A stretch of 64,000 nt of DNA from Atopsyche davidsoni (taxonomy: Eukaryota; Arthropoda; Insecta; Trichoptera; Hydrobiosidae): NCBI GenBank assembly GCA_022113835.1, contig JAILWY010000014.1, forward strand, positions 1,426,001 through 1,490,000, read 5' to 3'. Below the pieces are notes generated by a model, which ran no database searches, had not been told where the DNA came from, and was given only the letters and a program-made list of their open reading frames with translations. How positions within the stretch are numbered: the stretch's first letter is position 1; every line of letters starts with the position of its first letter. The translations under genes and the position numbers were made by a program. Shown piece after piece: positions 45,211 through 55,453 of the stretch.

Positions 45211-45336
45211 GATTGATTGATTAAATTCATTTTTCAATGTGTAAAAAAATGAACTTAATCAATTAATCATAAAATTAAAACCTGTATAGGCTAAATCGCA
45301 CTTACTGTGACAGTCTTCACAAAAATCCAATAATAT
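45211..45336 (+). mobile_element. Short palindrome-headed element, copy 1
   Basis: A 126 bp element flanked by 14 bp duplications ATTATTCGTTTTAT (45197-45210) and ATTATTCATTTTAT (45337-45350). The first half folds (GATTAAATTCATTTTT against AAAAATGAACTTAATC). The second half is a conserved tail (AACCTGTATAGG, CTGTGACAGTCTTCACAAAA, CCAATAAT), also found at 60.24-60.31 kb with the same end point. No coding capacity. Confidence 0.75.
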
Positions 45337-45420
45337 ATTATTCATTTTATTATTACATCACAAGAAAATTACATTAAGACTATTAAATCTATCATCGGTT
45401 ATGACTTCATTATTTAAATC

Positions 45421-45426
45421 TTTATT
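45421..45426 (-). terminator. Poly(A) signal of the Cys-rich gene
   Basis: AATAAA on the minus strand, 37 bp past the stop codon at 45463. Confidence 0.55.
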
Positions 45427-45462
45427 TATAATGTGTTAAATCTAAATCGTATACTTCAATTA

Positions 45463-46373
45463 TTACAATATTTCAACTTCTTCCATGATACTTGGAAGTT
45501 TTCTCCTTTCAAGGAGAATTTGTTCTTTTTCGTACAAGTTTTTGTGTTGACCTTTTACTGATAAATCAACATTCACAGGTACTTTATCTCTCAACATAAA
45601 CCTCTTTCTAAACCCAAAAGACTTGTCTTTAGCTCTGTCATTTTCCTGGCTATATTTTCCAGTGTGATACAATGAATTGTATATTCCTCGATCTCCAATA
45701 ACCTTTTCAATATGATTTAACAGACTAACTGGATTTCGAAGTCCAGAAACTGGATTTATATGTAACGATTTAACTAGCGAGTGCTTTTCACCACCTTGCC
45801 TTTTCCCTCTACAAACTCTGCAATGGCACTCGGGACTCGGCTGCAGTATGCCATCTTTGAAGGTCGAAATAGCAAGAACTTCCTTTTCTTCTGACGCTGT
45901 TAGTTCTCGCTCACACCCGCAGCCGCATTTCAATCTAGCATCCACTGAAATCTAAAAAATATAAACTTTCAAAATAAATAAGCATTTCCGTGAAACAGTA
46001 TTATTATTACTGCATTACTGAATTCAAATTATAAAGACATTTCCAATTGAGAAATAATCTCTGCCAAATTGAGATATTTTTTGAATTGATAAATAATAAA
46101 CCTTCATAAAAGACCTTCTCTTCTGAAAAATTCCACCAAAAGTGTTATTTTTCACTTCATTATAGTGTTCAAAATTAAATCAAAATTACCACTGGTAGCA
46201 CGGCCGGGAAGTTAAAAAAATTATTATGATCAGAATGGTCAACTGTAGCAGTCCTATATTGTTCAAACCATTAAACTTATAACGTATGAGTGGAGATATA
46301 GAAGTCGTTTGGAATTACTCACAGCCCATACTGCTAACACAGCATACACCAAATACACAATTCTTGCCGCCAT
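45463..46373 (-). CDS. Cys-rich, non-repetitive secreted protein of unknown function
   Basis: Exon 1 (46323-46373) encodes MAARIVYLVYAVLAVWA with a GTGAGT donor. Exon 2 (45463-45951) starts ISVDARLKCGCGCERELT after a TTTTAG acceptor, in phase 0; the nearby TTTCAG would break the frame. The product is about 179 residues. Six Cys cluster in the first 50 mature residues: CGCGC, then after a 29-residue spacer ECHCRVCRGK. The remaining 110 residues have no Cys and are charged (GFRKRFMLRDKVPVNVDL, KEQILLERRKLP), ending IMEEVEIL. It is the only member of the cluster with no repeats. The CXCXC and CXCXXC pattern could bind metal or form compact disulfides. I recognise no family. Confidence 0.7.
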
Positions 46374-46420
46374 CTCAAAGATGCTCCTGATTCTTCAGTC
46401 GAATAAGTTTTATGAAACCT

Positions 46421-46430
46421 CTTATATACT
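46421..46430 (-). promoter_or_regulatory. TATA box of the Cys-rich gene
   Basis: AGTATATAAG on the minus strand, about 50-57 bp upstream of the ATG at 46373. Confidence 0.6.
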
Positions 46431-49400
46431 GAAAAATTTAAAAAAACATTGGTACATTAAATGTAGTAACAATATCTGAAAGTTTTAATAAAACTTATGG
46501 ACATCTATGAAGAATGAATATAAATTTACTATTTTTACTGCCACCTATGAACAATTTTTTTTATTTCTTTATATACTTATACAGTCTTTTCTAAAAGCGT
46601 GTATAATAAATTGTGATAAAATTGTGAACTTGTGATCACAACAATAAAGATGTGAAGTGTCACAAATCTATAACAATTATTAATTGATTGAAATATAATA
46701 TTGCAAACTTAAATATATATGACTACTCTTAGTTCTTCAATGAAAGATCTTTACGATTCAACGTTTATTAAATTTGCTCGGTATGAAACTGAAATATAGA
46801 TTTTTAAGAGAAGTTATTCAAAGCGATAAATATAATGTTCATCTATATATAACTCCGTTATTATTTTGTTTTTAGTAATAAAAAAACTTGATAATATATT
46901 TTAAAAAAACTTACCTCAATCTTCAGTAGTTTATAATGAGAAGTTTCAACTAGTATAAGTCTTCACATCGATACTATCCTAATTATATAACCTCATCGAA
47001 TGACACAACTGGAATTACAGCTAAGTTTACGTTGTGAAATAACAGGGTAGCCTGAGTGGCTAAGAAAGATGGACTCACGTTAGTGTGAATCCGACTTTTT
47101 TAATATTTTCAAAGTACCGTATTGACTTATTTTAGGTCCAAAGAAAATACGAAATTAACTATATAATATGAATATGCGTAATAATTGCTTTAAAAAGCTT
47201 GGTTTCAAATTTTAAAAATATACAAAATTAATTGCTTTTTTTTCCTTTTGTGTGGAGTAGATGTTTTTTTTAATTGAGTGGTTGGGGAAATCAACTCTGT
47301 TTAGGTTTTTTAATATTATACTATTAGATATTGCGTGTGCTAGTGAAATTGGCTTTTTTACCATACTGTGATGCGTCATTTGCCTTCGATTCCATTTCGT
47401 GGAAATAATTCCTCCCCAATACAAACAGAGTTTTATTCATCGAGCATCTGTTCAAATAAAGTCTCACTGGCGCACTAAGTACAATTTGCTTAATCGATTA
47501 TACTTTTACAAATAAATATGAGTAAATAAAATTAGTGATAATTCTCATATTTAATTAAAAACATATGTGTAAATTATCTATTTATGAATGATTTCAAAGA
47601 AATATTTTTTCTGTAAGCAGATGGCGTTAATTTAAGAAATTTAAACAAAAAGTTAAAAGACTTTAATTATTGGTTTCATAGATGGCATTGCATTGTTCGT
47701 TCAATATTTTCCACGACCTTACTTTTTTTACGTTACTACACTTTTTGAAAATTTGTGAACTTACTATGTATTTACTATATATTGCATATAGTTTACAACT
47801 TTAAAAAATAATTAATTCAGTTCATTTCACAGGTCACAAATCATTTTGAATATTCTATCACAGAAACCGTCAATCATAATAATAAACAAAAAAATCAATT
47901 GCTCAGAAACAATGAGCTTAGAAGGTTGAATAAAACATAAATCGTTAAACAAATAATCCACCATTTATAAAACTATACCCACTGGGTTTTCTCACTTCAA
48001 ACTTCATGAAACTGGATTCAAGGAACAACCATGTTTTAGGATCGTTGTGACGTAAAATAAATAATTTTCCTATTCCACGTAATACAACAATAATACAATT
48101 TTTCATGCCATATTAGTAATTCAAAAGGTTTCAAGTGGTAACTGTAACGGTAATTGTTTGGTAACAAAACAATTTTTTTATTCATACTTGTACATAAAAG
48201 ATTTTAAAACGAGCATTAATTTCAAAGTAATTGAAACATATTGTAATGAAATTGCCCGCACAAATATGGTTCCCATTGTTTGTCACATAGATTTACACGT
48301 ACTGTTTTAATAGATTAATCATGTATTTTTTTGTGTTTCATCAAAAAGAGTGTTTTGTTGACAACCAAGCCACGGAAAAGCGACAAACACAGCTATGCAA
48401 TCAAGCTCCGTGACGCCAAACTAAACAACAATACGATACTCGCTTGCCATGTTTACAGGGCAGTACTGGCGAACCTAAAACCTGAGTGCTGGAACTGACT
48501 TGTATGCCAAAGATTTTAAGGTGTAAATATATCATTTTATATACCATGCAATTTACTTCATGTTAATCAAGATTATATATATACTAAGTTCATCGCAAGT
48601 GAGAATATTATTTCAATTTTATTTACTTGGTTTACCTCCTTTTTCGGGGTCTAAAACTTTAAAATAGTTCATTTTACAATTCTTGCCTGTTATTAAGGTT
48701 CATTGTAGTGATTTTTTAAGATTTGAATGTTTATAGCCCACACGGTGGTTGCACATATATAGCTCGAGCCCACTGTGACACGCCCCCTTGGTCCCGAGAA
48801 CTCCCTTGCAGAACATCCCACTGTGACTGCAAGGAGTCCTATATAAAAAAACACAACCAGTTTTTTTAACTTTTAACAAATATGTAAAACTCATATTCAA
48901 AAAGGTTCACTGTCTCGAATATAAAATTTCTGTTTATATTATTGCCTCCTATTGGCTATTTCAGTAATCAAGCACAATTTTTCAACCTTTATAATCAATT
49001 TGGAATTAATAAATATATCCATTCTGCATGCAGTTGAATAATTTTGAGAATTGAAGTTAAATAAACAAATCTTGAGAAAAGTTATTTTCTATTTGGATAC
49101 TGGCAATAATACCGTATAATTACAATGTATTATAGTCAAAAGACTACTTTGGATGGGATGTTTCACATCAGAGTGCGCTGGGAACTCCGATCGCAGTGAG
49201 CCGCAGTGAGTGCAACCAACAGAGTTGTCACCAGACCCATCAATCTAAGCAAAAGCAATATTTACTTTCTACACGGTGCCACGGCAGCCTTTTAGTTCAA
49301 ACTTTACTAGTTTCTAATAAAATTTTATCATACTAAAGAAGAAAGCTGGCACATTCAACTGTGAATATTACGTGAAACATATTTTTATTACATAGTGAAA

Positions 49401-49767
49401 AAATCTCATCTAAAAATAAAATTTATTCCAAAACTTTGGCTATGATGGTGGGAAGCTTTTTGGAATTGTTGTGAATTTCGTTGAGCGTCTTCTCTTTTCT
49501 AATATATTCCTTTAATTTTACATATAAATAAACACACTTCTAATAATCATCATAATATGAACACATTTGCATAATTGACTTTACCAATTATCTAAAATAA
49601 AATATCAATCAATTTATGTTGACCTGTCGACCTGCGTTGTTTCAATTACAAATTGCATTCTTACTACAGCCTGAAATAAACTAAATGTTTCGATTAAGAC
49701 TGTGTTTGGGTAAACATTATGTAAACACTTTGCAGTCAGGTTGTGTTCAATTAACATTCATCGGTGG
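46431..49767. other. Divergent intergenic region between Cys-rich and giant His-rich genes
   Basis: This is the only divergent gene pair in the cluster. It contains a possible tRNA-derived SINE head (47046-47102), a GC-rich island with opposed TATATA words (48755-48850), and an octamer ATTTGCAT at 49565-49572, about 200 bp before the plus-strand TATA box. No gene was recognised. Confidence 0.5.
47046..47102 (+). repeat. Possible tRNA-derived SINE head with pol III terminator
   Basis: TAGCCTGAGTGG (47048-47059) fits a Ser/Leu-type A box. TAGTGTGAATCCGAC (47081-47095) fits a B box. It is followed by a T run. Stems are too weak for a working tRNA. Confidence 0.4.
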
Positions 49768-49773
49768 TATAAG
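49768..49773 (+). promoter_or_regulatory. TATA box of the giant His-rich gene
   Basis: TATAAG on the plus strand, 68 bp upstream of the ATG at 49836. Confidence 0.5.
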
Positions 49774-49835
49774 CGGCTGTTGCAGAAGATGGCCTGTCAG
49801 TAATAAGTGGACGCATGTGACGGTGGCGAGTCACC

Positions 49836-52800
49836 ATGAGGCACTCCTTACTTCTAGTTTCTGTGTTCATCACAAGTGTGAGTCTATTTTCCACTTCAAT
49901 TAATATTTAGTTGCAAAACTAACTTATGTGTGATTTATGTTAATCACTGACATTTCATAATCATATCTAGAACCAAGAATATCATGTTATGTAAATTGTT
50001 TGTTTGATTTTACTCTGCATAAAATAAAAAATCAGAGCCTGTCATCAAGTCATGAAGGCAAATAGATATTATTCATTCCAGAATACAATACAAAAATAAA
50101 ATCTTCATGTATTTAGTTTTACTTTGGTTATTCTGTGAAATTTTCCTGAAATTTAAAATCGATGGAGAAAAATTCTTTCTAGAAACTTTTGATGCTCTCA
50201 CAGATATTTTACATTTGGCATTGACTTACTAACTTGATATTTATCAATGTGAATAAATATTGTCATTACAGAAATGAATAATGGAGTCAGTTGCTTGCAG
50301 AGCAGCTAATTTACATGCTATTGAGAGTCATTAATTTAACAGCTGGTTTGGTATTGACACTGTGGTTTAATCATTGCTATTTGGAAGTTTACTTTATAAT
50401 TTAGAGAACCTTTATTCAAAGGCTTAAAAATACAAACACTGAAGCAAAGATAATAGAGACCACGTCTAAAACCAATGTCTCTATTTTCTTTTTAAGATTG
50501 TAAATAATTTGAGTATTGACTCTCATTTTATAGAAGTTCATTCGTAAAATGAAAATTCTTTGTTGGAGTCAAATTTCAGAAATCTATTCTTTGATTTATC
50601 AAAATGGAGATATTTTATTCTTCTAATGGTTTAATCTTAAGTATTTTCTTACAGATTTTGATGAGCACACCGTGCAAAGCCTATGGAAAACACGGCCACA
50701 CTGTACATCCAACCCCTCATGAAAGTACACACCATGTCGCTGCTCACGAAGAACATTTAGAAAATCACACTCACGGAAAACATAAAGATACACAAGCAAA
50801 AGCTACACAGGATGCCAAACCCCATACTCATGGATCTGATGCTCATTCCAGTGTCCACGGTGGTGACACCCATGGTCATACACAGTCTCATGATGGTAAA
50901 GGGCATTCTGATGCAGCTTCTCATCATGAAACAAAAGTAAGCAAAGGATCTACAGTGACTCACATTAAAAGTGACAACCAACCTGAAGCTGAGCATGGCG
51001 GAAAAGCTGAAGTCTCCCATAAACGAGGGACAGAAGTTCATCACAAAGATATTCAAATTCACGATTTAAGTGAACATAAAGACGAACACAACGGACACTC
51101 TCATGGTCATACAGAATTACATACTGAAAATCATCTCCATAAAGATGAGCATTCACATGATCACGCAGATTCCCATTTGGCTTCACATACCAAAACTCAT
51201 GTACAAAAAAATGAACATTCTAATAATCGTGTTGAAATTCATCCAGCTATACACACTGAAACTCATATAGACAAAGACGGACATTCTCATAATCATGTGG
51301 AATCTCATCCAGCTGTACACAAACACAATGATAAACATTCCCACCCAGATTTGCACACTGAAACTCATACACACAAAGATGGACATTCTCAAAGTCATGT
51401 AGAAACTCATCCAGAAACTCATACAGAAACTCATGAACATTCTCAAAATCATATAGAAATTCACCCAGCTAAACATACTGAAATTCAAGTACACAAAGAC
51501 GAACATTCTAATGGTAATGTAAAATCTCAATCAGCTGAACTCAAACACAAAGATGAACATTTTCATGGTCATGTGGAATCACATTCAGCACCACATACTG
51601 AAGTTCATGAACACAAAGACGGACATATGCATGATCATTTAGAAACTCATCCAGATAAGCATACTGAAATTCATGTACACAAAGATGGACATACCCATGA
51701 TCATGTGGAAATTCACCCAGCTAAACATACTGAAACTCAGGTACATAAAGACGGACATACTCATGATCATGTAGAAACTCATCCGGATAAGCATACTGAA
51801 ATTCATCTACATAAAGATGGACATACGCATGATCATGTGGAAACTCACCCAGCTAAACATAATGAAACTCATGTCCATAAAGACGGACATACTCATGATC
51901 ACGTAGAAACTCAACCGGATAAGCATACTGAAATTCATGAACACAAAGATGGACACACCCATGATCATATGGAAATTAACCCAGCTAAACATACTGAAAC
52001 TCATGATCATAAAGACGGACATACTCATGATCATGTAGAAACTCATCTGGATAAGCATACTGAAATTCATCTACATAAAGATGGACATACGCATGATCAT
52101 GTGGAAACTCACCCAGCTAAACATACTGAAACTCATGTCCATAAAGACGGACATACTCATGTAGAAACTCAACCGGATAAGCATACTGAAATTCATGTAC
52201 ACAAAGATGGACACACCCATGATCATGTGGAAATTAACCCAGCTAAACATACTGAAACTCATGATCATAAAGACGGACATACACACGATCATGTAGAAAC
52301 TCAACCACATAAGCATACTGAAATTCATGTACATAAGGATGAACACACTCATGGTCATTTAGAACTTACCCATATCCCTACACAGCCCCACCTTGATAGT
52401 GGACATGTTGTTGAAACACACCATGTTAAAACACCAGAAGCACACAATCATCATATCAGCAATCACGGTGCTTCAAATACAGAACACCATGAAATTCACC
52501 ACCCTGTGCAGAATCTTCCTGCAGAGCATGTTGTAAATGAGAATGTCATTCACGTAACAAATGAAGCCCATCAAAATACAAAGGGGCATGTACAGCCACC
52601 AGTACATATTGAAGAAACCCACCATGTCCGTGAACATCTGGGGCATGTTGATGAAGCTCATCACATTCATGAACATCCAGGGCAAGTCGATGAAATTCAT
52701 CATGTCCATGAACATCCAGGACATGTTGATGAAGTTCATCATATTCATGAACATCCAGGACAAGTTGATGAAGTCCATCACATACATGAGCATCCAGGAC

Positions 52801-54404
52801 ATGTTGATGAAATTCATCATGTCCATGAACATCCAGGACATGTTGATGAGATTCATCATGACCATGAACATCCAGAGCATGTCGATGAAATACATCATGT
52901 CCATGAACATCCAGGACATGTTGAAGAAGTTCATCATGTTCATGAACATCCAGGACAAGTTGATGAAGTCCATCACATACATGAGCATCCAGGACATGTT
53001 GATGAAATTCATCATGTCCATGAACATCCAGGACATGTTGATGAGATTCATCATGTCCATGAACATCCAGAGCATGTCGATGAAATACATCATGTTCATG
53101 AACATCCAGGACAAGTTGATGAAGTCCATCACATACATGAGCATCCAGGACATGTTGATGAAATTCATCATGTCCATGAACATCCAGGGCATGTCGATGA
53201 AATACACCATGTCCATGAACATCCAGGACATGTTGATGAGATTCATCATGTTCATGAACATACAGGACAAGTTGATGAAGTTCATCATATTCATGAACAT
53301 CCAGGACATGTTGATGAGATTCATCATGTCCATGAACATCCAGGGCATATCGATGTAATACATCATGTCCTTGAACATCCAGGACATGTCGATGAAACTC
53401 ATCATGTCCATGAACATCCAGGGCATGTCGATGAAATACATCATGTCCATGAACATCCAGGACATGTTGATGAAATTCATCATGTTCATGAACATCCAGG
53501 ACAAGTTGATGAAGTCCATCACATACATGAGCATCCAGGACATGTTGATGAAATTCATCATGTTCATGAACATCCAGGACATGTTGATGAAATTCATCAT
53601 GTCCATGAACATCCAGGGCATGTCGATGAAATACACCATGTCCATGAACATCCAGGACATGTTGATGAGATTCATCATGTTCATGAACATACAGGACATG
53701 TTGATGAAGTTCATCATATTCATGAACATCCAGGACATGTTGATGAGATTCATCATGTCCATGAACATCCAGGGCATATAAGTGAAATACATCATGTTCA
53801 TGAACATCCAGGACATGTTGATGAAGTTCATCATATTCATGAACATACAGGACATGTTGATGAGATTAATCATGTCCATGAACATCCAGGGCATGTCGAT
53901 GAAATTCACCATGTCCAAGAACTTACAGGGCATGTCGATGAAGTTACTCACATTCATGAACATTCAGGACACGTCGATGAAATTCACCATGGCCAAGAAC
54001 ATCCAGAACATATTGATGAGGTTAATCATGTTCTTGTAGAGCCTCCTCTTATACCTGAATCAAGCCATGTCTATTCTACTAAGCCTTCAATTATTCACCA
54101 GTATATTGGATCACACCAAGATATATCTATTGAACATGATATATCTGAATCGGAAATAATAGAGATGGAACCATGGGAAGAGTACCGGGCCATTAGTAAA
54201 AATAATCCTGATTTGTACGAGCTCAGTCCACAATCAGAAGAAGAGCTGTGCGCTATAGTGAAGAAGTGGAAAAGTAAAGGATGCAGGAGATGGAACTTCT
54301 GCCTGAAGAACTACGACCGCTGGAGGCTCTGTCGCAAGTACCCCTGTCATCCTCGCTGTCACAGCAAGAAGCTGTGGAAGTCCATAAACCACTGCCGACG
54401 TTGA
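49836..54404 (+). CDS. Giant histidine-rich repeat secreted protein with Cys-rich basic C-terminal domain
   Basis: Exon 1 (49836-49877) encodes MRHSLLLVSVFITS with a GTGAGT donor. Exon 2 (50655-54404) starts ILMSTPCKAYGKHGHTVHP after a TTACAG acceptor, in phase 0; the signal peptide spans the junction. The product is about 1263 residues. After about 170 irregular His-rich residues comes an array of 22-residue units (HVETHPAKHTETHVHKDG core, alternating with PDKHTEIH). Next is a non-periodic linker, and then about 35 units of the 13-residue repeat IHHVHEHPGHVDE. The C-terminal 120 residues are unique: acidic (SESEIIEMEPWEEY), then basic with seven Cys (KGCRRWNFC, RLCRKYPCHPRC, INHCRR). High His with Asp/Glu suggests metal or pH-dependent cross-linking; this is inferred. 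An alternative start at 50604, reading through the acceptor, also gives a hydrophobic leader. AATAAA follows at 54461. Confidence 0.78.
49878..50654 (+). other. Intron of the giant His-rich gene
   Basis: A 777 bp phase-0 AT-rich intron. Near its 3' end are TTTTATAG (50525-50532) and an ATG at 50604 in frame with exon 2, which together could act as an alternative promoter and start. Confidence 0.55.
51590..52350. repeat. 66 bp coding repeat in a 132 bp two-unit array
   Basis: 22-residue units alternate between an AKHTET and a DKHTEI version, so the true period is 44 residues. Occasional units lack the HD dipeptide. Confidence 0.8.
52640..54010. repeat. 39 bp coding tandem repeat, about 35 units
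   Basis: Near-identical 39 bp units code for 13 residues. The reverse strand is open across the array because 39 is a multiple of three and its complement lacks stops, which creates Met/Phe-rich mirror frames. Confidence 0.9.
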
Positions 54405-54460
54405 TGCTGAAGCAATGAATTTATTTACTAGACTTAAGTGTATTATTTTTTAACAATATC

Positions 54461-54466
54461 AATAAA
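54461..54466 (+). terminator. Poly(A) signal of the giant His-rich gene
   Basis: AATAAA, 57 bp past the TGA stop at 54402-54404. Confidence 0.6.
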
Positions 54467-55453
54467 ATATTATCCTGAAAATATTGCCACCTGCGAAGTA
54501 AATCTGTAAGATTTGATCAGTGAGGGCATTTAGGTTTTTGAAGTTGTAATTATTTATAATGATTTAGTTTTAAGGGATGAATTATCACAGGAATATTCCT
54601 GACTCGGCGCCCAATGTTAGATACCGGCTAGTACCACGTAAGATCTCTAATAAAATACCAATTGATTAAAAAAAACATACATGTTTATTAAACATAAAAA
54701 ACAACTGTATTAAAAATTTACATCTTATAAATTTAATAAAAAAATTACGATCAAGTAAACACCATTTAAAAAAATATTATTTCTATAGTATAAAGTAGCA
54801 CCAGACAAATATACAAGCTGAGAACATACACCATGGAGGAAGCAGTATTGCATAAAATGTATTATTACGGACAGTGTGAGTATACAAACTATTTGTAAAA
54901 TATTTGCTGGCACGATGTTGTTTTGAGAATCATAAGAAACAAGAATATCAAGACAAAGAGTTTTTACATTATGTATCTTCATTGTATAATATTTATACAT
55001 TCTGTTAATGAACCTTAAACTTTATCTGATAATTTTAAGTAATCAAATCATTAATTGGAAACACTTCTTTGTGTACGAAAACTTGAAAATAGTTTCCAAC
55101 AGGCAATTTATTTATATTACTACACAAATATGGCACTAAAAATGTAAGAATAAATAACGACTATTCATTTATATCAAAGCTTAAAATAGAATATTACAAT
55201 TTCTGTTAAGATGAAAATCCTTAAAGTTGGTGTGAAGTGGTACTCATATCATTGATCCGTAAAATTAAATTGCCTGTTTTGCAGCTCGTAGCGTCAGTAC
55301 ATAACAATCCATCCTTTACTACATCAGAGACAATAAACAAGTGGCAGATTTCATTTCATCAGTTAACGTAACAACGGTACATTCATTCCCCATTTACCAA
55401 TGGGCCGTGTGGAGAAGAGTGGATCTGCCGCAGTGCTTGTTTCCTGAAGAGTC
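54467..55453. other. Convergent intergenic region
   Basis: Lies between the plus-strand His-rich gene and the minus-strand aconitase gene. It probably holds both 3' ends; minus-strand AATAAA signals occur at 55107-55112 and 54684-54689. No gene was recognised. Confidence 0.5.

Larger units (their letters stand above)
44181..45462. other. Intergenic spacer with one palindromic element
   Basis: AT-rich, and carries the 126 bp element at 45211-45336. No gene was seen. The end next to 45462 is the 3' UTR of the Cys-rich gene. Confidence 0.55.

Noticed and set aside
52473..53963. Minus-strand Met/Phe/Asn-rich 496-codon frame
   Set aside because: Antisense of the 39 bp His repeat.
54590..54650. 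CGGCGCCCAATGTTAG, resembling an LTR-element primer-binding site
   Set aside because: No LTR, polypurine tract or gag/pol sequence nearby; one short match is not enough.
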